Source of the DNA: an uncultured Kiritimatiellota bacterium
GTDB taxonomy: Bacteria > Verrucomicrobiota > Kiritimatiellia > RFP12 > UBA1067
Length of the DNA: 64,000 nucleotides
NCBI GenBank assembly: GCA_934635385.1
Contig: CAKTZI010000018.1
Location: 8,481-72,480 of the forward strand
Reading direction: 5' to 3'
Shown: positions 7,962-16,231 of the stretch, piece by piece
Position numbering within the stretch: position 1 is the stretch's first letter
How the letters are laid out: each line of letters opens with the position of its first letter
Notes under the pieces: generated by a model
What the model was told of the DNA's origin: nothing
The model's database searches: none
Seen by the model: the letters and a program-made list of their open reading frames with translations, nothing else
Position numbers and translations under genes: made by a program

Positions 7962-10765
7962 GTGACTACAATTTCTCTGCCATCGAGAAGAAGTGGCAGA
8001 AGTACTGGCTCGAGAACAAGACGTTCAAGACGTCCACGGGCACGGGTTCGGGGACGCCAGAGTCCCCGTCCGTTGCCGAGAAGCCCAAGTTCTACTGCCT
8101 CGACATGTTCCCCTACCCGTCGGGTGCGGGGCTGCACGTCGGGCACCCGGAGGGCTACACGGCGACGGACATCCTCTGCCGCTACAAGCGCATGAAGGGC
8201 TTCAACGTCCTGCATCCGATGGGGTGGGACGCCTTCGGCCTGCCGGCCGAGCAGTACGCGGTCGAGACGGGGACGCACCCCGCCGTCACGACGAAGAAGA
8301 ACGTCGACCGCTTCCGCGAGCAGATTCGCGCGCTCGGCTTCTCGTACGATTGGGACCGCGAGGTCAACACGACCGATCCGAACTACTACAAGTGGACGCA
8401 GTGGATCTTCGAGCAGCTGTACAAGAAGGGGCTTGCCTACGTCGCGGAGGTTCCCGTGAACTGGTGTCCCGCGCTCGGCACGGTCCTGGCGAACGAGGAG
8501 GTCATCGACGGCAAGTCGGAGCGCGGCAACCATCCCGTCATCCGCAAGCCGATGCGCCAGTGGATGCTGAAGATCACCGCCTACGCCGAGAAGCTGCTGG
8601 AGGGGCTGGACACGCTCGACTGGCCGGAGGGCGTGAAGGAGATGCAGCGCAACTGGATCGGCAAGTCCGAGGGCGCGCTGGTGCGGTTTGGGGTCACGAC
8701 GGACGGCCGAACGGACGGGGCTTCTGGCAGCCCCGAACCCCAGCCCAAGGATGTGGCATCCCCTTGTTCGGGCTCTGGCAGCCCCGAACCCTCGCCCAAG
8801 GATGTCATCACCGTTTACACTACGCGCTGCGACACGCTGTTCGGGGCGACGTACATGGTGCTGTCGCCGGAGCACAAGCTGGTCGAGAAGTGGCTCGCCG
8901 ACGGCACGATCCGGAACGCCGATGCGGTGAGGGCCTACCAGAAGAAGGCCGCGTCGAAGAGCGACCTGGAGCGCACCGAGCTCAACAAGGAGAAGACGGG
9001 CGTGCGGCTCGACGGCGTGATGGGCCACAACCCCGTCAACGACACGGACATCCCGATCTTCATTTCCGACTACGTGCTCGCCTCCTACGGCACGGGCGCG
9101 ATCATGGCTGTGCCGGCGCACGACGAGCGCGACTTCGACTTTGCGAAGGTCTTCGATCTGCCGATCGTGCAGGTCGTTGAGAAAGTTGAGAATGTTGAGA
9201 AGTTGAGAGAGGGTGCGAAGACACCGTCTCAACCCTCACCTCTCAACCCACACCCCTCAACCCCTCAACCCTACACCGGCACCGAGGCGTTCACCGACAT
9301 TGCGACGGGCGTCATGGTCAATTCGGGCTTTTTGAATGGCCTTTCGGTCGATGACGCGCGCAAGGCGATGATCAAGTGGCTCGTCGAGAAGGGCGTCGGC
9401 CAGGCCAAGACGCAGTACAAGCTGCGCGACTGGCTCTTCTCCCGCCAACGCTACTGGGGCGAGCCGTTCCCGGTCATCCACTGGGAGGACGGCACGCAGT
9501 CGCTCGTTCCCGAAGAGGATCTGCCGCTCACGCTTCCCGCGCTGGACGACTACAAGCCGACCGGGACGGGCGAGCCGCCGCTGGCGAAGGCGACGGACTG
9601 GGTGAACGTCGTCGACCCGAAGACGGGCATGAAGGGCACGCGCGAGACGAACACGATGCCGCAGTGGGCCGGCAGCTGCTGGTACTACCTCCGCTACATC
9701 GACCCGCACAACGACAAGGCGTTCTGCGATCCCGAACTGCTGAAGAAGTGGCTGCCGGTTGACCTCTACGTCGGCGGCGCGGAACACGCGGTGCTGCACC
9801 TCCTCTACTCGCGCTTCTGGCACAAGGTGCTGTTCGACCTTGGGCTCGTCCCGACGCCGGAGCCGTTCCAGAAGCTCGTCAATCAGGGCATGATCCTCGG
9901 CCTCGCGTACAAGAACGCGCGCGGCGTCCTCATCCCGATGGATCAGGTCACGTGGAAGGACGGCAAGCCCTTCGGCCCGAAGAACTGGGGGCTGGACGGC
10001 GCCGACCTCTCCGAACTCGAGCCCCTGACCGAGTTCCCGGCGAAGATGTCGAAGTCCCTGAAGAACGTCGTCAATCCCGATGACGTCATCCGCGACTACG
10101 GTGCGGACTCGCTGCGGCTCTACGAGATGTTCATGGGTCCGCTGCAGGTCGTGAAGCCGTGGCAGACGTCGGGCGTGAAGGGCGTCCACAACTTCCTCAA
10201 GCGCGCGAACCGGCTCGTCACCGAGACGAAGGCCGTGGAACGTCCGCTCACCAAGGCCGAGGCGAAGACGCTGGCGGCGATGGTGAAGAAGGTCGGCGAA
10301 GACCTGGAGGCGCTCGCGTTCAACACGGGCATTTCCGCGATGATGGTCTTCCTCAACGAGGCGGAGAACCTCGCGAAGGTCGGAACGGACGGTCGAACGG
10401 ACGGGGGCTCTGGCGCCCCCGCAGCCCTGCCCAAGGAATTTCTCGAAAAGTTTGTTCTGTGCCTTTCGCCGTATGCGCCGCATCTGGGCGAAGAGCTCTG
10501 GCAGTTCCTCGGCCACACGGACACGCTCGCCTACGAGCCGTGGCCGGCGTTCGACGCCGCCGCGCTTGTCGAGGACGAAATCGAGATCCCGGTGCAGGTT
10601 CTGGGCAAGCTGCGCGGCCGCGTGCGCATCCCGGTCGCGGCGACGCCCGCCGAAATGGAGGCGGCGGCGAAGGCGAACGCCGACGTCGCGCGCTTCCTCG
10701 ACGGCAAGACGATCGTGAAGGTCGTGACGGTTCCGAAACGCCTGGTCAACTTCGTCGTGCGGTAA
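7958..10765 (+). CDS. leuS: Leucyl-tRNA synthetase with repeat-derived inserts
   Basis: A 935-residue class I synthetase charging tRNA-Leu. The HIGH-like motif is GLHVGHPEGYT (near residue 53) and the KMSKS motif is KMSKSLKNVV (near residue 697); the editing domain lies between. Four low-complexity stretches do not belong to the family. One is after residue 25 (8036-8075). One is at 8699-8806, with a 32-base direct repeat. One is at 9176-9272, an inverted repeat of GTTGAGAA units. One is at 10385-10430, which repeats part of the second. All keep the reading frame, so the protein should still be made; they probably form disordered loops. The start overlaps plsX. Confidence 0.95.
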   Translation: MSDYNFSAIEKKWQKYWLENKTFKTSTGTGSGTPESPSVAEKPKFYCLDMFPYPSGAGLHVGHPEGYTATDILCRYKRMKGFNVLHPMGWDAFGLPAEQYAVETGTHPAVTTKKNVDRFREQIRALGFSYDWDREVNTTDPNYYKWTQWIFEQLYKKGLAYVAEVPVNWCPALGTVLANEEVIDGKSERGNHPVIRKPMRQWMLKITAYAEKLLEGLDTLDWPEGVKEMQRNWIGKSEGALVRFGVTTDGRTDGASGSPEPQPKDVASPCSGSGSPEPSPKDVITVYTTRCDTLFGATYMVLSPEHKLVEKWLADGTIRNADAVRAYQKKAASKSDLERTELNKEKTGVRLDGVMGHNPVNDTDIPIFISDYVLASYGTGAIMAVPAHDERDFDFAKVFDLPIVQVVEKVENVEKLREGAKTPSQPSPLNPHPSTPQPYTGTEAFTDIATGVMVNSGFLNGLSVDDARKAMIKWLVEKGVGQAKTQYKLRDWLFSRQRYWGEPFPVIHWEDGTQSLVPEEDLPLTLPALDDYKPTGTGEPPLAKATDWVNVVDPKTGMKGTRETNTMPQWAGSCWYYLRYIDPHNDKAFCDPELLKKWLPVDLYVGGAEHAVLHLLYSRFWHKVLFDLGLVPTPEPFQKLVNQGMILGLAYKNARGVLIPMDQVTWKDGKPFGPKNWGLDGADLSELEPLTEFPAKMSKSLKNVVNPDDVIRDYGADSLRLYEMFMGPLQVVKPWQTSGVKGVHNFLKRANRLVTETKAVERPLTKAEAKTLAAMVKKVGEDLEALAFNTGISAMMVFLNEAENLAKVGTDGRTDGGSGAPAALPKEFLEKFVLCLSPYAPHLGEELWQFLGHTDTLAYEPWPAFDAAALVEDEIEIPVQVLGKLRGRVRIPVAATPAEMEAAAKANADVARFLDGKTIVKVVTVPKRLVNFVVR
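8699..8806. repeat. Repeat insert in leuS with 32-bp direct repeat
   Basis: Bases 8723-8754 and 8774-8805 are near-identical (TCTGGCAGCCCCGAACCC ... GCCCAAGGATGT). The leading 22 bases (8699-8720) recur at 10385-10406 with one mismatch. The reading frame of leuS stays open. Confidence 0.85.
9176..9272. repeat. Inverted repeat tract inside leuS
   Basis: Several GTTGAGAA-type units at 9176-9212 face CTCAACCC-type units at 9227-9272. The two arms are complementary and could fold into one hairpin. The encoded peptide is a Glu/Lys then Pro/Ser-rich linker. Confidence 0.85.
10385..10430. repeat. Third copy of the leuS repeat insert
   Basis: Bases 10385-10406 match 8699-8720 at 21 of 22 positions. 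They are followed by GGCTCTGGCGCCCCCG and GCCCAAGGA, the same order as in the insert at 8699-8806. Confidence 0.85.
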
Positions 10766-10797
10766 GCCGACGGTCACGTTAAAAAAGCATTCAAGCC

Positions 10798-12483
10798 ATG
10801 ACGAGCAACGACGAATATGTCATCCAGCTTCTGACCGAGCGCGGGTATCTGACGCCCGAGCAGGTCGAGACGGCGGCCAACTCGATGAAGGCCGAGAACG
10901 AGACGACGCTCGACGCGCTCGTCGCGGGCGGGACGATCGGGCAGGACGAGGTCCTCGGCACGATCGCCGACCAGTTCGGCCTCAAGTACTGCCACATCGA
11001 CGCCGACGCGATCGACGTGGCGTCCGTGACGAAGGTGATCACGCCGGAGATCGCGAAGAAGTACGGCGTCGTGCCGATCGTGGCGGACGACGACTCGGTG
11101 ACGGTCGCGCTGTCCGACCCGATGGGGTATGACGCGATCGACTCCCTGCGCTTCGTGCTGGTCGGCAAGGACGTGCAGGCCGTCCTCTGTCCGCTCGACG
11201 AGGTGAAGAGCGCGATGGCGAAGCTCTACATGACGGCGGACGAGGCGGAGGTCTCGACGCGCGACGAGGAGGGGCTTTCCGATGCGACGGCGGGCGAGAG
11301 CGACGACAACGCCGTCATCAAGCTCGCCAACATGATCATCACGACGGCGATCAAGATGAAGGCCTCCGACATCCACATCGAGCCGATGGAGAAGGAGTTC
11401 CGCATCCGCTACCGCATCGACGGCGCGCTCCGCAAGATGGACTCGCCGCCGAAGCGCCTGCAGGGCGCGATCATCTCGCGCTTCAAGATCATGTCGAAGA
11501 TGAAGATCTCCGAGAAGCGCGTGCCGCAGGACGGGCGCATCCAGATCTCCGTCGGCGGCAAGGATCTCGACCTGCGCGTCTCGTCCGTCCCGACGAACCA
11601 CGGCGAGTCGGTCGTCATGCGTATTCTCGACAAGTCGAACCTCTCGCTCGGCCTGCCGCAGCTCGGCTTCCTGTCCGACGACCAGACGACGTTCGAGCGG
11701 CTCATCAAGCTGCCGGACGGCGTGGTGCTCGTGACGGGCCCGACGGGCTCCGGCAAGACGACGACGCTCTACGCCTGCCTTGGCCAGATCAACACGCCCG
11801 ACAAGAAGCTCATCACGGTCGAGGACCCGGTCGAATACCAGATGAGCGGCATCAACCAGGTCCAGGTCAACAAGGACGTCGGCCTCGACTTCTCCGCCGC
11901 GCTCCGCTCGATTCTGCGTCAGGCGCCGAACATCGTCATGATCGGCGAAATCCGTGACGCGGAGACGGCCGACATCGCGATGGAGGCGGCGCTCACCGGC
12001 CACCTCGTGTTCTCGACGCTGCACACGAACGACGCGCCGTCGGCCGTGACGCGACTCCTGGACATCGGCGTGAAGCCGTTCCTCGTCGCGTCCGCCCTGC
12101 GCGCCGCGATGGCCCAGCGCCTCGTGCGCGCCATCTGCGAGAAGTGCAAGGAGGCGTACACGCCGAGCGAGCGCGAGATCAAGATGCTGACGGGCCTCGC
12201 GAGCGGCACGAGCGCGCAGGTCCCCGACCACATGTACCACGGCGCGGGCTGCGACAAGTGCGGCAAGACGGGCTACAAGGGGCGGAAGGGCATCTTCGAG
12301 ATCTTCAAGGTCGACGACACGATCCAGCGACTCATCTTCGACCACGCGCCGGCGACGCTGCTCCGTCAGCGCGCCCGCGAGATGGGCATGCGCACGCTGC
12401 GCGAGGACGGGATGCTCAAGGTCGCGAGCGGCATGACGACGCTCGCCGAAGTCCTGCGCGTCACGATGGGCGACGCGGACTGA
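10798..12483 (+). CDS. Type II secretion/type IV pilus assembly ATPase (GspE/PilB family)
   Basis: A 561-residue cytoplasmic hexameric ATPase. The N-terminal MshEN/T2SSE_N region (about 1-160) precedes the motor domain: Walker A GPTGSGKTTT near residue 318, Asp box, Walker B VMIGEIRDAETA near residue 381, His box STLHTNDAPSAVTRL. A tetracysteine zinc site (CEKC ... CDKCGKTGYKG) lies near residues 447-485, as in PilB/GspE but not PilT. It drives pilus or pseudopilus assembly at the inner membrane. No other pilus genes are adjacent, so pilus and secretion roles cannot be separated. Confidence 0.92.
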   Translation: MTSNDEYVIQLLTERGYLTPEQVETAANSMKAENETTLDALVAGGTIGQDEVLGTIADQFGLKYCHIDADAIDVASVTKVITPEIAKKYGVVPIVADDDSVTVALSDPMGYDAIDSLRFVLVGKDVQAVLCPLDEVKSAMAKLYMTADEAEVSTRDEEGLSDATAGESDDNAVIKLANMIITTAIKMKASDIHIEPMEKEFRIRYRIDGALRKMDSPPKRLQGAIISRFKIMSKMKISEKRVPQDGRIQISVGGKDLDLRVSSVPTNHGESVVMRILDKSNLSLGLPQLGFLSDDQTTFERLIKLPDGVVLVTGPTGSGKTTTLYACLGQINTPDKKLITVEDPVEYQMSGINQVQVNKDVGLDFSAALRSILRQAPNIVMIGEIRDAETADIAMEAALTGHLVFSTLHTNDAPSAVTRLLDIGVKPFLVASALRAAMAQRLVRAICEKCKEAYTPSEREIKMLTGLASGTSAQVPDHMYHGAGCDKCGKTGYKGRKGIFEIFKVDDTIQRLIFDHAPATLLRQRAREMGMRTLREDGMLKVASGMTTLAEVLRVTMGDAD

Positions 12484-12524
12484 CGGTCGGCGAAAATACC
12501 CCCTTGCGCGACAAGCGCACTTTT

Positions 12525-12533
12525 TGATATACT
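12525..12533 (+). promoter_or_regulatory. Extended -10 promoter, ribosomal/rpoA operon
   Basis: TGATATACT lies 38 bases before the rpmJ ATG. It should drive rpmJ through rplQ and probably rpsU up to the terminator at 16118. Confidence 0.6.
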
Positions 12534-12571
12534 ACACCACTATTCGACCACTCTAGAGAGTAAAAACAACA

Positions 12572-12685
12572 ATGAAAGTACGTAGTTCCGTTCGTCGCAT
12601 TTGCGAGAACTGCCGCATCGTCCGCCGTAAGGGCGTGGTGCGCGTGATCTGCACCAACCCGCGCCACAAGCAGTGCCAGGGTTAA
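12572..12685 (+). CDS. rpmJ: Ribosomal protein bL36
   Basis: A 37-residue large-subunit protein too short for usual ORF cut-offs. It begins MKVRSSVRRIC and has the zinc-ligand pattern of the C+ form: CxxC at residues 11 and 14, a later Cys in VICTNPRH, and His/Cys near the end. It is the first gene of the rpmJ-rpsM-rpsK-rpsD-rpoA-rplQ cluster, its usual place. Confidence 0.95.
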   Translation: MKVRSSVRRICENCRIVRRKGVVRVICTNPRHKQCQG

Positions 12686-12703
12686 GAAAGGTAAGAAAGA
12701 AAT

Positions 12704-13084
12704 ATGCCTAGACTGATGGGTGTGGACATTCCGGGGAAGAAGCACATTCGCTTCGCGCTCCGTTATATCCACGGTATTGGGCCGAAGCGCGCCGATGACG
12801 TGCTGGCGGCGGTCAAGGTCGATCCGATGAAGAAGGCGGACGACGTCACTCAGGACGAGATCCACGCGATCACGACGTACATTCAGGAGCATTTCCGCGT
12901 CGAAGGCGACCTCCGCCGCGAGGTTTCGCAGAACATCCGCCGCCTGATCCAGATCGGGTCGTACCGCGGCCTCCGTCACAAGAAGGGCCTTCCGGTCCGC
13001 GGCCAGCGCACGAAGACGAACGCCCGCACCCGCAAGGGCGGCAAGCGCGTCTCGATCGCGATGCCGAAGCAGGCCGGCCGCTAA
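12704..13084 (+). CDS. rpsM: Ribosomal protein uS13
   Basis: A 126-residue small-subunit head protein. It shows the family core (GVDIPGKKHIRFALRYIHGIGPKRADDVL) and the basic C-terminal tail GLPVRGQRTKTNARTRKG that contacts tRNA. It lies 18 bases after rpmJ in standard cluster order. Confidence 0.96.
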   Translation: MPRLMGVDIPGKKHIRFALRYIHGIGPKRADDVLAAVKVDPMKKADDVTQDEIHAITTYIQEHFRVEGDLRREVSQNIRRLIQIGSYRGLRHKKGLPVRGQRTKTNARTRKGGKRVSIAMPKQAGR

Positions 13085-13099
13085 GGGGGGTAGTTTAAC

Positions 13100-13555
13100 A
13101 TGGCAGAAGAAATCAAGAAAGAGGCCGCGCCCGTCGAGGCGCCCGCCGCCGCCGCGCCGGCCGCCGAGGGCGAAGCCGCCGAGGCCAAGGCGAAGAAGTC
13201 GGGCAAGTCGATTCCGGCCGGAATCGCGTTCATCCGCTCGACGTTCAACAACACCCAGGTCTCCATCGCGGATGCGCGCGGTGGCGTGATCAGCTGGAGC
13301 TCGGCCGGCAAGGCGGGCTTCAAGGGCTCCCGCAAGTCCACTGCGTTCGCGGCGACGATGGTCGCACAGGACGCGGCGCGCGTTGCGGTCGCCAAGGGCA
13401 TGCACGAGTGCGAGGTGCGCATGCAGGGCGCCGGCGCCGGCCGCGAGAGCGCGGTTCGCGCGATTCAGGCGGCGGGCATTCGCGTCACGCAGATTACCGA
13501 CACCACGCCGGTGCCGCACAACGGTTGCCGCGCTCGCAAGCGCAGGAGGGTCTAA
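13100..13555 (+). CDS. rpsK: Ribosomal protein uS11 with acidic N-terminal extension
   Basis: A 151-residue small-subunit platform protein. The conserved part starts near residue 38 (SIPAGIAFIRSTFNNTQVSI) and ends in HNGCRARKRRRV. Before it is a roughly 35-residue alanine/glutamate/lysine-rich extension that the usual family lacks; it should be disordered. The start at 13100 is supported by an AAGGGGGG site. Similar A/E/K-rich tails occur on RpoA and L17 in the same operon. Confidence 0.94.
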   Translation: MAEEIKKEAAPVEAPAAAAPAAEGEAAEAKAKKSGKSIPAGIAFIRSTFNNTQVSIADARGGVISWSSAGKAGFKGSRKSTAFAATMVAQDAARVAVAKGMHECEVRMQGAGAGRESAVRAIQAAGIRVTQITDTTPVPHNGCRARKRRRV

Positions 13556-13557
13556 TC

Positions 13558-14187
13558 ATGGGTCGTTATACTGGTCCCGTTTGTCGTCAGTGCCGCCGCG
13601 AAGGGCAGAAGCTCTTCCTCAAGGGCGCACGTTGCTACATGGCCAAGTGCCCGATCGAACAGGGCACGGGGGCTCCCGGCATGCACGTCGGCCGCCGCAT
13701 GAAGAAGATGTCCGAATACGGCAGCCAGCTGCGCCAGAAGCAGTCGCTCCGCCGTCAGTACGGCATGGGCGAGCTGCAGTTCCACCGCTTCTTCGAGGAG
13801 GCCCTCCGCAAGGAAGGCGTCACGGGCGAGAACCTGCTGCAGATGCTCGAGATGCGCCTGGACAACATCGTCTACCGCCTCGGGCTCGCGCCGAGCCGCC
13901 GCGCCGCGCGCCAGTTCGTGCTGCACGGCCACATCCTCGTGAACGACCGCAAGGCCGCGATTCCCTCGCACGTCCTCAAGGTCGGCGACGTCGTCGCCGT
14001 CAAGGACGCCGCGAAGTCGAAGGACGCCGCGAACCGTTCGGTCGAGGCCGCGACGGGCGCGCAGCTGCCCGTGTGGATGCAGTTCGACAAGGCCAACCTC
14101 AAGGCCGAGATCCTGGCCGTCCCGACGCGCGAGCAGATCGCGCCGATCGTCGACGAGCAGGCCATCGTCGAACTCTACTCCCGCTAA
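13558..14187 (+). CDS. rpsD: Ribosomal protein uS4
   Basis: A 209-residue assembly-initiating small-subunit protein. The start ATG 13558 follows a CAGGAGGG site within the end of rpsK. Four cysteines near the N-terminus (CRQC, then C26 and C31) make it the zinc-binding form. The S4 RNA-binding domain (RLDNIVYRLGLAPSRRAARQ) begins near residue 100. The protein ends EQAIVELYSR, the typical terminus. Confidence 0.96.
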   Translation: MGRYTGPVCRQCRREGQKLFLKGARCYMAKCPIEQGTGAPGMHVGRRMKKMSEYGSQLRQKQSLRRQYGMGELQFHRFFEEALRKEGVTGENLLQMLEMRLDNIVYRLGLAPSRRAARQFVLHGHILVNDRKAAIPSHVLKVGDVVAVKDAAKSKDAANRSVEAATGAQLPVWMQFDKANLKAEILAVPTREQIAPIVDEQAIVELYSR

Positions 14188-14225
14188 CGGAGTCTCATCG
14201 TCAACCTATCAAAGGGGAGTAATAC

Positions 14226-15431
14226 ATGCCTATCCGTTTGAGCCCTTTCGAGATGCCGCATAACGTCCAGGTGCTGGACGAAGGCAAGACCGCGACGTAC
14301 ACCCGTTTCGTCGCGGAACCGTTCGAAATCGGCTATGCGCGGACGATCGGCAACTCCCTCCGTCGTGTTCTTCTGAGCTCGATCGAGGGGGCGGCGATCT
14401 CGTCCGTCAAGATCAAAGGCGTCAACCACGAGTTCTCGACAATCAGGGGCTGTGCGGAGGATGTCACTGACATCATCCTCAACCTGAAGCGCGTCCTGCT
14501 GAAGACCTACACCCGCGAGACCCAGAAGATCTCGCTCAAGGTCCAGGGGCCCTGCACGGTGACGGCCGAGGCGTTCGCCCTGGCCAACAACGTCATCGTC
14601 TTGAACCCGAAGCAGGAGATCTGCACGCTCGACGTCGACGGCGCGTTGGAGATGGAGTGCGAGGTTCGCACGGGCCGCGGCTTCTGTCTCGCGGACGGCA
14701 ACAAGAAGCCGGATCAGGAGATCGGCCGCATCGCGATCGACTCCATCTTCTCGCCGGTGACGCGCGTGAACTTCCTCGTGGAGAACACCCGCGTCGGCCA
14801 GCGCACCGACTACGAGAAGCTTGTCCTCGACATTTGGACGGACGGGCGCATCTCGCCGGAAGACGCGCTGAAGACGGCGGGCGCCGTCCTGCGTCGCCAC
14901 ATCGACGTGTTCGTCGACTACGACGGTGTGCAGACGCTGGAGTTCGTCGCGACGGATCGTCAGGCCGCCGACGAGCGTGAACGTCTCCGCAAGCTCGTGA
15001 ACATGTCCGTGAACGAGGTCGAGCTGTCCGTCCGTGCGGCGAACTGCCTCAACAACGCGAACATCTCCACGGTCGGCGAGCTGATCTCGAAGACCGAGGC
15101 GGACATGCTCAAGTACCGCAACTTCGGGAAGAAGTCGCTCACGGAGATCAAGGCGAAGCTTGTCACGATGGGCCTCTCGTTGGGCTACAAGTTCGACCCG
15201 GACCTGATGGAGAAGAAGAAAGACGACAAGAAGAAGGACGCCAAGGGCAAGGATGCCAAGGGCAAGGACGCCAAGGACAAGGATTCCAAGGAGAAGGACG
15301 CCAAGGAGCCGGCCGCCGAGAACAAGGAGGCCGAGAACAAGGAGGTCGAAGCCAAGGAACCCGAAGCCAAGGCGCCGGAAGCCGCGAAGGAACCCGAAGC
15401 CCAGGACGCTCAGGACACCACGAAGAAGTAA
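14226..15431 (+). CDS. rpoA: RNA polymerase alpha subunit with long charged C-terminal tail
   Basis: A 401-residue alpha subunit. The N-terminal dimerisation domain (RTIGNSLRRVLLSSIEGAAI) and C-terminal alphaCTD (SVRAANCLNNANISTVGELISKTEADMLKYRNFGKKSLTEIKAKL) are intact and end near residue 322. The last 75 or so residues are a repetitive Lys/Asp/Ala/Glu tail (many KDAK and KEPEAK units) absent from usual alpha subunits of about 330 residues. The tail has no obvious domain. Gene order rpsD-rpoA-rplQ is standard. Confidence 0.96.
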   Translation: MPIRLSPFEMPHNVQVLDEGKTATYTRFVAEPFEIGYARTIGNSLRRVLLSSIEGAAISSVKIKGVNHEFSTIRGCAEDVTDIILNLKRVLLKTYTRETQKISLKVQGPCTVTAEAFALANNVIVLNPKQEICTLDVDGALEMECEVRTGRGFCLADGNKKPDQEIGRIAIDSIFSPVTRVNFLVENTRVGQRTDYEKLVLDIWTDGRISPEDALKTAGAVLRRHIDVFVDYDGVQTLEFVATDRQAADERERLRKLVNMSVNEVELSVRAANCLNNANISTVGELISKTEADMLKYRNFGKKSLTEIKAKLVTMGLSLGYKFDPDLMEKKKDDKKKDAKGKDAKGKDAKDKDSKEKDAKEPAAENKEAENKEVEAKEPEAKAPEAAKEPEAQDAQDTTKK

Positions 15432-15443
15432 GGAATTGCAAAC

Positions 15444-15851
15444 ATGCGTCATCAGAGAGTCATGAAGAAATTCGGGCGTTCTTCCAAGCATCGCAAGATG
15501 CTCATGAAGAGCCTCGTCACCAACCTCATCCTCGCGGAGTCGATCAAGACGACCCTGCCGAAGGCCAAGGAAGCGCGCAAGGACGCGGACAAGATCGTGA
15601 CGGTCGCCAAGAAGGGCGATCTCGCGGCCCGCCGTCTCGCGGCCTCCCGTCTGCTCGACCCGAAGGCCGTGCAGAAGCTCTTCGACAAGATTGCGCCTTC
15701 GATGAAGGACCGCAAGGGCGGCTACACCCGCATCGTCAAGCTCGGCACGCGCCGGGGCGACGCGGCGGAAATGTGCGTGCTCCAGTGGGTCACGGCGGGC
15801 GAGCCTGCCGAAAAGCCCACCGAGGCCGCGCCGGCCGCCGAGGCCAAGTAA
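15444..15851 (+). CDS. rplQ: Ribosomal protein bL17
   Basis: A 135-residue large-subunit protein at the exit-tunnel rim. It has the typical start MRHQRVMKKFGRSSKHRKMLMKSL. The last 20 residues are an alanine/glutamate/proline-rich extension like those on S11 and RpoA. It lies 12 bases after rpoA. Confidence 0.95.
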   Translation: MRHQRVMKKFGRSSKHRKMLMKSLVTNLILAESIKTTLPKAKEARKDADKIVTVAKKGDLAARRLAASRLLDPKAVQKLFDKIAPSMKDRKGGYTRIVKLGTRRGDAAEMCVLQWVTAGEPAEKPTEAAPAAEAK

Positions 15852-15890
15852 TTCACCTCCTAAGCCAATCTCGAAAGGGGGTGTGTGACA

Positions 15891-16094
15891 ATGGCAATCG
15901 TGCTTAAGCTCAAGAAGGGCGAGTCCGTCGAACGCGGTCTCAAGCGTCTGAAGAAGGTTCTCGACAAGGAGGGCCTCATCAAGAAGCTCCGCGACGACCG
16001 CTACTTCGAGAAGCCGTGCGTGAAGGCGCGCAAGAAATCGCAGCGCGCCCGCATCCGCAACCGCAGCCGCCGTGGCCGCATGGAACTCAACTGA
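15891..16094 (+). CDS. rpsU: Ribosomal protein bS21
   Basis: A 67-residue basic small-subunit protein (MAIVLKLKKGESVERGLKRLKK ... RNRSRRGRMELN). The ATG at 15891 is preferred over an in-frame GTG two codons earlier because the GAAAGGGGG site is well spaced for it. It is the last gene before the terminator at 16118. Confidence 0.92.
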   Translation: MAIVLKLKKGESVERGLKRLKKVLDKEGLIKKLRDDRYFEKPCVKARKKSQRARIRNRSRRGRMELN

Positions 16095-16117
16095 GTTCGG
16101 TCGACAGCGACAGAAGA

Positions 16118-16153
16118 GAGGGCATGCGCTTCGGCGTGTGCCCTCGTCTTTTT
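16118..16153 (+). terminator. Rho-independent terminator after the ribosomal operon
   Basis: A 12-bp stem with two G-T pairs (16118-16129 with 16134-16145) closes on a TTCG tetraloop and is followed by GTCTTTTT. Confidence 0.88.
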
Positions 16154-16197
16154 GTCCCCCCCTCTCGGCGGGCGCGGTGGGAATCGGCGCGAACTTG

Positions 16198-16206
16198 TGG
16201 TATAAT
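16198..16206 (+). promoter_or_regulatory. Extended -10 promoter, glgB
   Basis: TGGTATAAT lies 25 bases before the glgB ATG; the short leader holds a GGAGG site. Confidence 0.6.
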
Positions 16207-16231
16207 GTGTCCAACTGAAACGGAGGACACG

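Noticed and set aside
8036..8075. Intein or group I intron in leuS
   Set aside because: The extra segments are short, repetitive and lack splicing motifs.
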